Assembly (NCBI GenBank): GCA_963845285.1
Contig: CAWJRO010000018.1
Coordinates: 124,001 to 188,000, forward strand
Length of the DNA stretch: 64,000 nucleotides
Direction: 5' to 3'
DNA from: Methanobacterium_C sp963845285
GTDB taxonomy: Archaea; Methanobacteriota; Methanobacteria; Methanobacteriales; Methanobacteriaceae
Below are positions 1 to 9,217 of the stretch, in pieces. A program made the position numbers and the translations under genes. Position 1 is the stretch's first letter. Every line of letters begins with the position of its first letter. The notes beneath the pieces are model-generated. The model made no database searches. It was given only the letters and a program-made list of their open reading frames with translations, and was not told the origin of the DNA.

Positions 1-215
1 AAAATTAAATGGAAAAAGGTCCTCTGAGAACTTTTTTAGGGAACTTGAACAGTTTTTTCCCGGGAACTTGAACAGTTCCACATTTTTAGAGGTAAGTTTT
101 TACAATGAAAAAACATTAGTTTGTTTTTTTGTATAAAGAGCTAATAATTTCATGTATCTATATTTTTGGTATCCCTCATTTAAATCTTTTAGGCCCTTCA
201 TTGCTTCATAAATCT
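1..215. other. AT-rich edge with a 16-bp direct repeat
   Basis: This stretch lies downstream of the bactofilin gene. A 16-bp sequence beginning GGGAACTTGAAC occurs at 39-54 and again at 62-77. The second copy also forms a short hairpin (GGAACT / AGTTCC around TGAAC). It may act as a terminator for the minus-strand operon ending at 216 or as a control site for a gene beyond the window edge. No ORF is supported here. Confidence 0.4.
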
Positions 216-893
216 TTATATCTTCCGATGAGTGCCAATTTCAGCTTCTTTATCCTTTTTGAAATCGTTTTTATATTCCACAAGTTCAATTTCACAGCCA
301 GACCCTAATGTTATGTTATTTCCCCGTACCACTTTTGCATGAGTATTCTCAAGGTAAATATCGTCTCCTTCAATGATCTCTGCAATAAGTTTATTGTGTC
401 CTTTAGGTAGGATCCTGTTTTTGAAAAAGTTTAATTTCCCATTTTTTTTAACAGTAATTTCTGCACCACCAATTTCACGTACTTTGCAATGCCCATGCAG
501 ATTTATTTTTAATATATCTGCATTTAATAACCCTCCAATTTTAAAACCACCTTCTAAAGTAAAGGTTTCGGCATTACAATCACCACCTGTGACAATATTT
601 CCTGTGATAACAGTTTCTTCTGCAAATATTTCGCCACTAATTTTTGCCTCTCCCTGAATTTTAACTTTTTTTGCTTCTAAATTGCCTTTAATATTACTTT
701 GGCCTTTTATGTCTACAGCACTTTCTGCTTTTAAATTGCCCCCAAATTTACCTTCTCCATAAATTTTAAGGTTGATACAGTCAATGTCTCCATGTATTCT
801 TCCTTCTCCCATTATGCTGACGTTGTCATATTTACCGCCTGACGAGCTTCCCTGCCCATGAATTTTTAAGTCCGTTTGATGATTTTTATCCAT
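216..893 (-). CDS. Bactofilin-like polymer-forming protein (YhbE/YhbF type)
   Basis: The protein of about 225 residues is built of short repeating beta-strand units (for example KIHGQG, RIHGDIDC, KIYGEGKFGGNL, DIKGQSNIKGNL) that form the right-handed beta-helix of bactofilins, which polymerise into cytoskeletal filaments. I chose the ATG at 893 because a GGAGG lies 8 bases upstream. An ATG at 908 overlaps the stop of the preceding gene (TAATG) but has no ribosome site of its own. The gene is translationally coupled to the DUF4004 gene upstream, the same pairing as Bacillus yhbD with yhbE/yhbF. Two cysteines sit in the second half. The function in this archaeon is unknown, and bacterial origin by transfer is my inference. 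Confidence 0.75.
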   Translation of the reverse strand: MDKNHQTDLKIHGQGSSSGGKYDNVSIMGEGRIHGDIDCINLKIYGEGKFGGNLKAESAVDIKGQSNIKGNLEAKKVKIQGEAKISGEIFAEETVITGNIVTGGDCNAETFTLEGGFKIGGLLNADILKINLHGHCKVREIGGAEITVKKNGKLNFFKNRILPKGHNKLIAEIIEGDDIYLENTHAKVVRGNNITLGSGCEIELVEYKNDFKKDKEAEIGTHRKI

Positions 894-907
894 AAAGATT
901 CCCTCCA

Positions 908-1561
908 TTAAGATATTTTAATTTTTAATTCTTCAATTAAATTTGACATGTTCAAACTTTCAATGATTTTCATGCTGTTTTCAAAATAAATCGCGCAAGG
1001 TTTAGAGATTAAACAACAGCTGGAAATCCCTAACTTACGTACAAAAATTAATTCACAATTTTTTCCCTTGAATTTGGGATATTGTTCCTCTAAAAAATTT
1101 AATATAATTGTTCCTTCTTCAAAATTGATTTTACCAGATTCAAACATTTTATTTAAGAGATGAAGATAGAGTATTTTTTCAAAATCAAATTCTTCAATTT
1201 CACCTTTTACCTTTGTGTAAAATTCAATGGTTGTCTTTGAAACAATGTTCCACTCAATTAATTTTTCTTTTTTTAGCACCATTTCCATCAAATTTGGGGA
1301 AAGCATGGTAGCCAGATCATCCAGGGATACATCTCCTTTCATGTTTTTAATCTTCCCAATCCTATCCAGTATTCTTTCTTTAGGAAAAAAGGTTTCCTGA
1401 CCTGTAAATGTAGATTTTCGAATGAACCATTCTTCAGGTATTAGATTTTTCCTTTTCCAACGGTATAATTGACCGTAGGAAATTCCCGTCAGTTCCAACA
1501 GTTCTTTCTTTGATATTAAGTCTGATTCCATAAACAAATCACTCTCATGTTTTTTTACCAT
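908..1561 (-). CDS. DUF4004 (YhbD-type) MerR-like HTH protein
   Basis: A protein of 217 residues with an N-terminal winged-helix segment (ISKKELLELTGISYGQLYRW, about residues 16-35) followed by a basic stretch and WFIRKSTFTGQETFFPK. This strongly resembles Bacillus YhbD, and the family is DUF4004. In Bacillus it sits next to bactofilin genes, exactly as here, where its stop overlaps the next gene's upstream ATG. The second half has several cysteines (LGISSCCLISKPCAIYF). A shorter start at residue 11 (position 1531) is possible and would give an N-terminus closer to Bacillus. Likely a regulator or assembly partner of the bactofilin. The close resemblance to a Firmicutes protein suggests lateral transfer. 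Confidence 0.75.
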   Translation of the reverse strand: MVKKHESDLFMESDLISKKELLELTGISYGQLYRWKRKNLIPEEWFIRKSTFTGQETFFPKERILDRIGKIKNMKGDVSLDDLATMLSPNLMEMVLKKEKLIEWNIVSKTTIEFYTKVKGEIEEFDFEKILYLHLLNKMFESGKINFEEGTIILNFLEEQYPKFKGKNCELIFVRKLGISSCCLISKPCAIYFENSMKIIESLNMSNLIEELKIKIS

Positions 1562-1899
1562 TTTTTATATCCTTAAATCTCTGTAATCTCGCATCAACTC
1601 TAAATAATGTAATGGAATTTTTCTTGTAGTAACATAACATAACACTGTTTCACAATAGAATTTTATGATATTTAAGGTTTGCCCTTAGTGATTCTGTTAA
1701 TTTAATGTGTATAGAAAATAATAAAAATTTAGAAAATAGTGTGTGATTAATAATGTTGCATTTAATTAATTCTTATAAAAATAAGGTGCATTTATGTTAC
1801 TAATAACCCATGAAACAATGAAAGAATAAAAAAATGTGTCAATAATCTCAAAAATAAACCGAATCATTCTTGACAGTGAAACTTATGAACTATTTTGCA
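1562..1899. other. Gene-free AT-rich spacer
   Basis: Between two minus-strand genes. It must hold the promoter of the DUF4004 operon. I see no clear operator, RNA gene or ORF. Confidence 0.5.
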
Positions 1900-2352
1900 T
1901 TAAAAACCAATAGAAAATGAATTGGTGTTTATTTTAAGAAAACCACGGTTACCCTCAAAGCTATTTTTTCCTATTTCAGCTGTATCATAAAATAAGGTTT
2001 CATCTGTTGCTACAATTTTATGGCCAAGTATGTAAAATTTTCCATTTAATTTGAAATGATTTGAACCAAGTTCTTCAAAATCTAACCAAACTTCACCATT
2101 TTTATTTGTTACTGTAGTTGGGTTACCTTCTTGCAAATCATAGCCTTTACCGACATTTACATTACTATTTTCTATTTTAGCGACAATATTCCCTTTTTCA
2201 TCTTTCACTGTACAGTTTAACACGATTTTACCATCTTCACTTTTACTGAATGTAATATTATCTCCATCAATGTCTGTTTTCACAGCATAGAACACGCCTT
2301 TACAATTGGTTAATTTATTTGAACCAAATACGACTTCATAACTTTCTTTCAT
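1900..2352 (-). CDS. Unknown beta-rich protein, 150 aa
   Basis: I do not recognise this protein. It has 150 residues with no signal peptide or membrane segment and alternates short hydrophobic strands with Asn/Asp/Gly turns, suggesting an all-beta fold. Conserved-looking motifs are EVWLDFEELGSNHFKLNGKF and a C-terminal NTNSFSIGF. Two cysteines (residues about 17 and 47) are not in a CxxC arrangement. A GGGGGATT ribosome site precedes the ATG at 2352. It is transcribed in the same direction as the bactofilin pair but 340 bp apart, so it is probably a separate unit. Confidence 0.6.
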   Translation of the reverse strand: MKESYEVVFGSNKLTNCKGVFYAVKTDIDGDNITFSKSEDGKIVLNCTVKDEKGNIVAKIENSNVNVGKGYDLQEGNPTTVTNKNGEVWLDFEELGSNHFKLNGKFYILGHKIVATDETLFYDTAEIGKNSFEGNRGFLKINTNSFSIGF

Positions 2353-2777
2353 TAATAATCCCCCTCATGTTTTGATGATAGTGACTAAACTAAATCATCA
2401 CTTCATAATTAAGTTTCATAACGTATAAAATCTTAATGAAAATCGGAAGAACTTATTAATAATAATATAAATTTTCAAAAAATAAAACTAAAAGAAGTGA
2501 TCTAAAGAAATATAATGTGGATTATTTATAGGATCAATAGAAAAATAGGACATGATGGAGCTATTTGAGATAAAATAATGTATATAAACTACGAAACTGG
2601 AAAAGTCTGTTGTGTAAAGTTTTCCAATATAGATGTTGAAATTATTTGATCATAATTTAACTCATGAAGAAAGGATATTGAAATTTAAAAGACATGAAGT
2701 TGGAATTTAAAATACATGTCCTTATTTTAATGGAATAACCTTTGTAGTCGTGTTTTGTTGATTTCAATGGAACTAAA
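2353..2777. other. Gene-free AT-rich spacer
   Basis: A stretch between the unknown beta-rich gene and tRNA-Lys. It holds the promoter for the 1900-2352 gene. I see no repeats of the two mobile families and no credible ORF. Confidence 0.5.
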
Positions 2778-2851
2778 CGGGCCGAGAGGGATTTGAACCC
2801 TCGATGACAGGATTAAGAGTCCTGCGCACTGCCAGACTGTGCTACCGGCCC
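2778..2851 (-). tRNA. tRNA-Lys (CTT)
   Basis: Read on the minus strand this folds as a complete tRNA: acceptor stem GGGCCGG / TCGGCCC, a D-arm, an anticodon stem CAGGA / TCCTG with loop CTCTTAA (anticodon CTT, lysine), and a T-arm with GGTTCAAATCC. CCA is not encoded and there is no intron. Confidence 0.95.
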
Positions 2852-3103
2852 ATAATATTTTTTTTTAATGTAATCCTGATTTAATCTTTGTTTTAATGGA
2901 ATGATCTTTGTAACAGTCGAAAAATTTATTTATTTGAGCTATAAATTCCTAAAACTTGTATTTTTAAGAGATATTTGTCCGGATTTAAAAATTTTACACT
3001 ATCTTATAAAAAGATGCACAAAATTAGTTATGTTCTCTTTGGTTTTAAAGCTTTTTATTAAATACTCGATCACAACGTAGGAAATCCCATTTGATCTGAT
3101 TTA

Positions 3104-3210
3104 GAGGCTATCTCATGATTACTTTTAACACATGTAATTTTACTTATTTTTGAATTTAAAGCTTTATTTATCCTTATTTTTTTACAAATTTTGAACTATG
3201 AGACATCCTC
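3104..3210 (-). mobile_element. MITE-A copy 1
   Basis: Non-coding 107-bp element with inverted ends GAGGCTATCTCATGATT / AACTATGAGACATCCTC. It belongs to the 12-copy family described in the findings and lies between tRNA-Lys and the moaD-like gene. Confidence 0.8.
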
Positions 3211-3319
3211 TTGAGCATGATAAAAAATATCGGGGAAATAACTTGAAATTGTATAAAAATGAAAAATTAGAAAAATAATTGAAAAAATTAATAGAAATCT
3301 TAATTTAAATTAAAGGTAC

Positions 3320-3595
3320 TTAACCACCTGCAATGGTCTGGAACATTACAACCTGATCCCCATCTTTTAAAGGAGTTTCCATACCATTTATAGTTCTTAT
3401 ATCTTCACCGTTGACAATTACTTTTAAATAATCCCTTATATCTCCATTATCATCAAACAAAACATCTTTAAATTCGCTTTGATATTTTTGGGATAAAATA
3501 TCAATTAAAGTGGCCATATCTTTTGCATCTTTAATTTCTGTGGCCCTTTCACCTGTGATATCTAAGAATCGTGTTAAAAATTTTACCTCAATCAT
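3320..3595 (-). CDS. MoaD/ThiS-like sulfur carrier (ubiquitin-like)
   Basis: A 91-residue beta-grasp protein ending in Ala-Gly-Gly, the diglycine tail that is adenylated and converted to a thiocarboxylate in MoaD, ThiS and archaeal SAMP proteins. The strand MIEVKFLTRFLDITGER and the segment LKDGDQVVMFQTIAGG are typical of the MoaD branch. It would act as a cytoplasmic sulfur donor for molybdopterin or tRNA thiolation, or as a protein modifier. No E1-like partner is in the window. It is transcribed divergently from the sulfur/nitrogenase-like locus, with 530 bp between, which is suggestive but not proof of a shared role. Confidence 0.85.
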   Translation of the reverse strand: MIEVKFLTRFLDITGERATEIKDAKDMATLIDILSQKYQSEFKDVLFDDNGDIRDYLKVIVNGEDIRTINGMETPLKDGDQVVMFQTIAGG

Positions 3596-3825
3596 TAATT
3601 CATCTCCCTGATCTTTTTAGGATTCTTATTTCATATTCAATAAATAGTTAGTAAGTTTTTTATTTATAATAATTTTTGAATATTTGTGATTTTATTTTAA
3701 TTTATTCTTAATTTAGTTCTATTCTATTTTACTAGTCAATATTCTTTTATTTTAGCTTTTATTTTAGTTTTTTTTATTTCAGTAGTCCCTATTTTTAACT
3801 TTTATTAATTAGGTAAAACTCATAT

Positions 3826-3839
3826 ATAACTATAGTTAT
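3826..3839. promoter_or_regulatory. Palindromic operator ATAAC-TATA-GTTAT
   Basis: A perfect 14-bp palindrome of the TAAC-N4-GTTA class found at the promoters of this locus. It is about 290 bp upstream of the NifX-like gene and 230 bp upstream of the moaD-like gene. Confidence 0.6.
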
Positions 3840-3877
3840 TTTGACAATTTTATTTTATTTATTTTAATATTTTAATA

Positions 3878-3899
3878 TAACGATCGTTAACTATTTATA
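3878..3899 (+). promoter_or_regulatory. Operator plus TATA module (copy 1)
   Basis: The palindrome TAACGATCGTTA (3878-3889) is followed directly by ACTATTTATA, a TATA-like box. The whole 22 bp is identical to 4639-4660 in front of the nitrogenase-like D gene. Transcription from here would give the NifX-like gene a leader of about 200 bases. Confidence 0.6.
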
Positions 3900-4127
3900 C
3901 TATCTTAAAGAATCAATAGCCTGTAACGATTTATTTATTGTTATAGAATGAATAAAACATTAAATAGATGGAAAAATATTACAAGAATGTATCATAATTT
4001 GAATAAATTTATACCAAATCGCTCAATGTATCACCACATATTATGATAATTCTTTTGTGATAATTCTATCACATATCTATGGTGTTTACTAGATCATATG
4101 TGAAAAGAAAATGAAAGAGGTGATTTC

Positions 4128-4487
4128 ATGCCATTAAGGGTAGCAGTTGCAAGCAGTGATGGTAAGTACATAAACCAACATTTTGGACACGCTCAACAGT
4201 TCTTAATATTTGATATTCATGATGATGGAAATTATGGATTCATAGAACTTAGAAAAAGTCCACCGTCCTGCAGTGGCGGTGTTGGTAATGGTAATGCAAG
4301 GGCAAAAACTCTGGATCTTATAAATGACACTGATGTGGTTCTTGTCAGTCAGATTGGTCCAGGCGCAGCAGCATCTTTGATAGCACATGGTATTCAACCA
4401 TACATGGTACCAACATTCATAGAAGAAGCATTAAAAAAATTAGCATCCCGAGTAGTAGCCAGCAATAAATTAACTAATAATGATTAA
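4128..4487 (+). CDS. NifX/NifB-domain cofactor-binding protein
   Basis: A 119-residue single-domain protein of the dinitrogenase iron-molybdenum cofactor family (RNase H-like fold). It begins MPLRVAVASSDGKYINQHFGHA, where the HFG histidine motif is the family hallmark, and contains SQIGPGAAASLIAHGI near the end. Relatives (NifX, NafY, the NifB C-terminus) carry or protect Fe-S cofactor precursors. GAGGTG lies 6 bases before the ATG. It precedes the D gene, which has its own promoter 150 bp further on. The neighbourhood suggests it chaperones a cofactor for the nitrogenase-like enzyme, although no NifB or NifEN is present in this window to make one. Confidence 0.8.
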   Translation: MPLRVAVASSDGKYINQHFGHAQQFLIFDIHDDGNYGFIELRKSPPSCSGGVGNGNARAKTLDLINDTDVVLVSQIGPGAAASLIAHGIQPYMVPTFIEEALKKLASRVVASNKLTNND

Positions 4488-4638
4488 TATTATTTTAAAA
4501 TAAAATTAAAACTATAAAACAAATTTTAATACTAAATTAAGATTTATAAACATAGTTTGACATATATAATTCATTTAAATTACTTATTTGTTTGAAGGAA
4601 GATTTAATATGAAAGTTTACTTTAGATTGAAAAAAGAA

Positions 4639-4684
4639 TAACGATCGTTAACTATTTATATTAAACCTCACTTAACAATTGTTA
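4639..4684 (+). promoter_or_regulatory. Promoter/operator of the nitrogenase-like D gene
   Basis: A palindrome TAACGATCGTTA at 4639-4650 runs into a TATA-like box (ACTATTTATA, 4651-4660), and a second palindrome TAACAATTGTTA lies at 4673-4684, about where transcription should start. Two sites flanking the TATA box suggest repression by blocking TBP/TFB or RNA polymerase. The first 22 bp repeat 3878-3899 exactly. Confidence 0.65.
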
Positions 4685-4768
4685 TATCAATGGTTATGTG
4701 ATCGTTTCTGCCTCTCTTCGATCCGTGCGATTGTTATACAGAATCTAATGAGAACAGGAGGAAAAAAA

Positions 4769-6331
4769 GTGAGCCCAAATAAAGGAATAGATGAATCGCA
4801 AGATAAATCGACAGAATCGCAAGAAGAATCGATAGATCTGACAAAGACTACATGTCCTAATAGGGAACAGAGAACCAATGGTACAAATGTGTACTATGGA
4901 AAAGCATCTGAACTTTTAAAGGACGCAAAAGAGGGCAATGTAACTTGTCAAGAGAGAAAATTTCAGCAGTCTGGAGGTTGTGTTTTAAACTTTTACCTTG
5001 CAAACAGGGTCACAACAATAAGAGACGCTGTTGTAATATTCAACTCACCTGTCGGTTGTTCTGCAGGTGCACTCGGTTACAGAGAGTTATTCAGAGGCGT
5101 ACCCGTAGAACTCGGAAGACCTGCCAAATATAATGTTAACTGGCTTACAACCAACCTGCAGCAAAATGATGTTGTTTATGGTGCCAGCCAAAAGCTCAAA
5201 GAAACCATACTCGAAGCAGAGCAGAGGTACTCACCAAAAGCTATTTTCATACTCACCTCCTGTACCACAGGAATAATCGGTGAAGATATTGAAGGAACTG
5301 TAAACGGAGTTCAACCACAGGTCAAAGCAAAAATCGTGCCTGTGCATTGTGAAGGAGTAAGATCCAGGCTTGTACAAACTGGATACGATGCATTTTGGCA
5401 CGCTGTACTCAAATATTTGGTAAGGGAACCCCAGGAAAAACAGGAAGACCTTGTAAACTGTGCAAGTATGCTTTCTTACACATGGCAGGACAGACTTGAG
5501 ATAAAAAGGCTCCTTGGAAAGGTTGGACTGAGGGTGAATTTCATACCTGAATTTGCAACTGTTGAACAGTTTGAACAACTCTCAGAAGCAGCTGTAACAG
5601 CACCAATCTGCCCAACATACACAGATTACCTTTCAAGAGGTCTTAAAAAGAAATATGGAGTTCCATACTTCCTTTACCCATCACCAACAGGAATAACCAA
5701 CACAGATGGATGGTTGCGTGAGATCGGAAAATACACTGGAAAAGAAAATGAAATTGAAGAACTCATATCAGATGAACACAAAGTATGGGTGCCAAAAATG
5801 GAGGCAATCCAGGAAGAGTTCTTTAAATTGCGTAAAAATGGTGAAAAAGTTAGAATTTTAGGATCATTGGGTCAGGGTAGGTTAGTTAACCAGTTACCTT
5901 ATTTCGATGAGTTAGGACTTCAATCTCCTGCTGCGATGAGCCAGGACTTTGATGACCTTCTGATTGATCAGCTTGATGACATTGTTGAAAAAGTTGGTGA
6001 TTTTGACATTATGGTAAACACTTTCCAGGCCGCAGAACAGGCAAACGTTACAACAAATCTGAATCCAGACCTTACTTTAACATGCCCCTTCCAGGGAGGT
6101 ACATGGGAACGTGACAGTAACATTACAAGGATACACTCTTTAAGAGGAGATGCAGACCCATGGAGTGCCCAAAGTGGATATGCAGGTGCAGTTGCATTTG
6201 GTAACTTCCTGTTACAGTCCTTGAAGAATAAATCCTACCAGAAAACACTGAGCGAAAAAACACCAAGAAGTTACAAGGATTGGTGGTACGAGCAGCCGGA
6301 TCCATTATATTATCTTGAAAAGGGGAAATAA
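4769..6331 (+). CDS. Nitrogenase-like component 1 alpha subunit (Mar/NflD-like)
   Basis: A homologue of NifD. I chose the GTG at 4769 because AGGAGG lies 7 bases upstream; longer readings run through the operator. Numbered from that start (520 aa), the three P-cluster cysteines are C71 (SGGCVLN), C97 (SPVGCSAG) and C165 (TSCTTGIIGEDIE). Counterparts of the two FeMo-cofactor ligands also remain: C281 (APICPTYTDYLS) and about H456 (RIHSLRGD). So both cluster sites look occupied, unlike the F430 enzyme CfbD. Overall features and the cysK/cysE neighbourhood fit the methylthio-alkane reductase branch, which releases sulfur as methanethiol from methylthio compounds. This assignment is from memory of the family. 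Another group IV reductase of unknown substrate is the alternative. Its stop is one base from the K start. Confidence 0.75.
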   Translation: MSPNKGIDESQDKSTESQEESIDLTKTTCPNREQRTNGTNVYYGKASELLKDAKEGNVTCQERKFQQSGGCVLNFYLANRVTTIRDAVVIFNSPVGCSAGALGYRELFRGVPVELGRPAKYNVNWLTTNLQQNDVVYGASQKLKETILEAEQRYSPKAIFILTSCTTGIIGEDIEGTVNGVQPQVKAKIVPVHCEGVRSRLVQTGYDAFWHAVLKYLVREPQEKQEDLVNCASMLSYTWQDRLEIKRLLGKVGLRVNFIPEFATVEQFEQLSEAAVTAPICPTYTDYLSRGLKKKYGVPYFLYPSPTGITNTDGWLREIGKYTGKENEIEELISDEHKVWVPKMEAIQEEFFKLRKNGEKVRILGSLGQGRLVNQLPYFDELGLQSPAAMSQDFDDLLIDQLDDIVEKVGDFDIMVNTFQAAEQANVTTNLNPDLTLTCPFQGGTWERDSNITRIHSLRGDADPWSAQSGYAGAVAFGNFLLQSLKNKSYQKTLSEKTPRSYKDWWYEQPDPLYYLEKGK

Positions 6332-6332
6332 A

Positions 6333-7691
6333 ATGACAGAAAACGAATCAAAACCCGAGCAAAAAACGTACATACATGGAAACCCAAGTGAGCACACCTT
6401 AGAAGCACCGAGATATAGTTGTTCTTTAGCAGGAGCCTATGGAACCACATTAGGGATACGTGGAGGAGTACCAATTTTACATTCTGGAGCAGGATGTGGA
6501 ATAGGTCAGCTCTTTGGAACTTTATATGCTGGAGGTCAGGGAGCAGGTGGTAATGAAGGAGGTACAAGTACACCATGTTCATGTCTTGTTGAGGAACATG
6601 TTATATTTGGAGGCGAAAAAAAACTCCGAAACCTGATCCAGTCAACAACAGAAATATTCAATGGAGAACTCTTTGTTGTAATATCTGGATGTGTTCCATC
6701 GCTCATAGGAGACGATGTTGATGCGGTTGTAAATGAATTCAGGGACAAAGTACCAATAGTTCATGTAAATGCACCAGGATTCAGTGGTAACTCCTATGAA
6801 GGATACGAACTATTCTTTGAAGCTATTATAGACCAGCTTTTAACTGAAAAACCAAAAGAGAAGAAATTGGTGAACATATTTGGTGTTGTACCCTACAACC
6901 ATGTTTTCTGGAAGGGAGAACTTCCAACAGTGAAAAAGCTCCTTGAAAGTATTGGTGTTGAAGCCAACATCATATTCACAGAGGAGGATGGTCTTTCAAA
7001 CATTCAAAAAATACCAGCTGCTGAATACAACATCGTTTTGTCACCTTGGAATGGTCACAGAGCAGTTAAAAAACTTGAAGAGAAATTTGGAACACCGTTT
7101 ATTACATTCCCCGGAGTTCCTGTAGGTGCAAAACAGACCGGTGAATTCCTCAGGACAGTTGCAGAAAAACTGGACGTACCTTCAGATAAGGTAGAAGAAG
7201 TCATTAAAAAGGAGGAAAGCTGGACTTACCGTTACATGGAATATCCTGGAGATGCAATCATCCTTGTGCGTCCACATTCATACTTTGCAGTGGCAGCAGA
7301 TAGTAACACTGCTATAAGCCTCACCAAATTCCTTACAAATGAAATTGGTTATTTACCAGATATTGTACAATTAACAGACAACCCTCCAGAGGAATACCGG
7401 GAAGGAATTGTTCGAGAGATATTAGACAACATTGACACTGTGGTTAAACCTGAAATAATCTTTGAAAGCGACACATACAAAATAAGGAAAAACCTTGAGG
7501 ACAGACCTTTCCAGTTCCTTTTCTCAAGTTCCCTTGAAGCTCCAACAGCAATGGAAGATTTCTCAGCACTTCATGTTACTGTAACATTTCCCGTACTCAA
7601 CAAATCGATATTGGTACATAATTATGCAGGTTACGATGGAGGATTGCGGTTAGTGGAGGATGTTGTCAGTACATTTGTTGGACCACTTTAG
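6333..7691 (+). CDS. Nitrogenase-like component 1 beta subunit (Mar/NflK-like)
   Basis: A partner of the D subunit, of about 452 residues from the ATG at 6333, which follows a GGGG ribosome site. The NifK-type P-cluster cysteines are present: C30 (YSCSLAGAYG), C55 (HSGAGCGIGQ) and C120 (SGCVPSLIGDD). A Gly-rich loop with extra cysteines (GGTSTPCSCL, C82 and C84) follows the second ligand. It is shorter than NifK (about 520 aa), as usual for nitrogenase-like enzymes. Start and stop spacing of one base implies translational coupling with D. Together they should form the heterotetramer that accepts electrons from the H protein at 8031. Confidence 0.75.
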   Translation: MTENESKPEQKTYIHGNPSEHTLEAPRYSCSLAGAYGTTLGIRGGVPILHSGAGCGIGQLFGTLYAGGQGAGGNEGGTSTPCSCLVEEHVIFGGEKKLRNLIQSTTEIFNGELFVVISGCVPSLIGDDVDAVVNEFRDKVPIVHVNAPGFSGNSYEGYELFFEAIIDQLLTEKPKEKKLVNIFGVVPYNHVFWKGELPTVKKLLESIGVEANIIFTEEDGLSNIQKIPAAEYNIVLSPWNGHRAVKKLEEKFGTPFITFPGVPVGAKQTGEFLRTVAEKLDVPSDKVEEVIKKEESWTYRYMEYPGDAIILVRPHSYFAVAADSNTAISLTKFLTNEIGYLPDIVQLTDNPPEEYREGIVREILDNIDTVVKPEIIFESDTYKIRKNLEDRPFQFLFSSSLEAPTAMEDFSALHVTVTFPVLNKSILVHNYAGYDGGLRLVEDVVSTFVGPL

Positions 7692-8030
7692 ATAATACGC
7701 AGTAAATGGTCAATGTCAGGTTGTTAAATTCAAAAAAAGGTTCTTCTTCGACAGGTTCTTCAAAATTTGAGTTAATAAATACTGAAAATTTAGAATGAGA
7801 GGATATCAAGGATTAAATTTAGATTAAATATCTATATCCTTGATGATTTTTGATTTGTCCTCTTATATTTTCATTTTTAGAAGATAAAATTGAAAATAAA
7901 GACATTAATAAAAGAATAAATGAAAAACAGCAGATTGATGGAAGAATAGATGATAAAAAATAAAAATAATTATTAAATTTAAATTCGAGCTCTTAAAAAA
8001 TTGAAATTTATAATTTAAAGAGGTTTTAAA
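7692..8030. other. K-H spacer with a hairpin
   Basis: A stretch of 339 bp between the K and H genes. It contains a 9-bp inverted repeat ATCAAGGAT (7805-7813) / ATCCTTGAT (7836-7844), a possible terminator or RNA-processing hairpin. No TAAC-N4-GTTA palindrome is seen here, so H may be co-transcribed by readthrough or have an unregulated promoter. Confidence 0.5.
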
Positions 8031-8909
<879 letters not shown>

Positions 8910-9217
8910 ATGTGTAATTAAAATAGTTAGATACTGCAACAGGATAATATCATGTGATTCATGAATTCCAAAAAGATTAACAAAACTTGATTTAAGATTT
9001 AAAAAAGATTTAAATTTTGAAAAATATTATTATTTGGTAAGATCTGTGATTTTTGCAGACTTTACCTTAACATATAAAACATTTATTGGATTTGATGTAT
9101 TTAAATCTGAAACTAACGAAAGTTTTATATACCAATAAATTGAGGATATAACAATTGTTATATAACTATAGTTATATACTATAAAATTGAAATTATAACA
9201 AAGAAAAGGTGAAAAAA
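8910..9217. other. cysK upstream region
   Basis: A gene-free stretch of 308 bp. Only the end near cysK shows structure: a TATA-like TTTTATATA at 9123-9131 and two overlapping palindromes at 9147-9177. Confidence 0.6.
9123..9177 (+). promoter_or_regulatory. cysK promoter with tandem operators
   Basis: The TATA-like box TTTTATATA (9123-9131) is followed by two perfect palindromes: TATAACAATTGTTATA (9147-9162) and ATATAACTATAGTTATAT (9160-9177). Their centres are 14 bp apart, so two dimers could bind side by side over the expected start site. They share the TAAC-N4-GTTA core with the sites before the nitrogenase-like genes. Confidence 0.7.

Larger units (their letters stand above)
3596..4127. 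other. Divergent intergenic control region
   Basis: This 530-bp spacer separates the moaD-like gene from the NifX-like gene. It holds two palindromes of the TAAC-N4-GTTA type (3826-3839 and 3878-3889), a spaced pair of half-sites (TAAC 3924 / GTTA 3940), and close to the gene a different inverted repeat GTGATA-ATTC-TATCAC at 4057-4072. No ORF is supported. Confidence 0.6.

Noticed and set aside
3924..3943. A further operator with TAAC and GTTA 12 bases apart
   Set aside because: Half-sites are present, but the spacing differs strongly from the N4 pattern, so it is only mentioned as possible.
4679..4768. N-terminal extension of the D protein from 4679
   Set aside because: The extension is not homologous to nitrogenase-like proteins, overlaps the operator at 4673-4684, and the GTG at 4769 has an excellent ribosome site.
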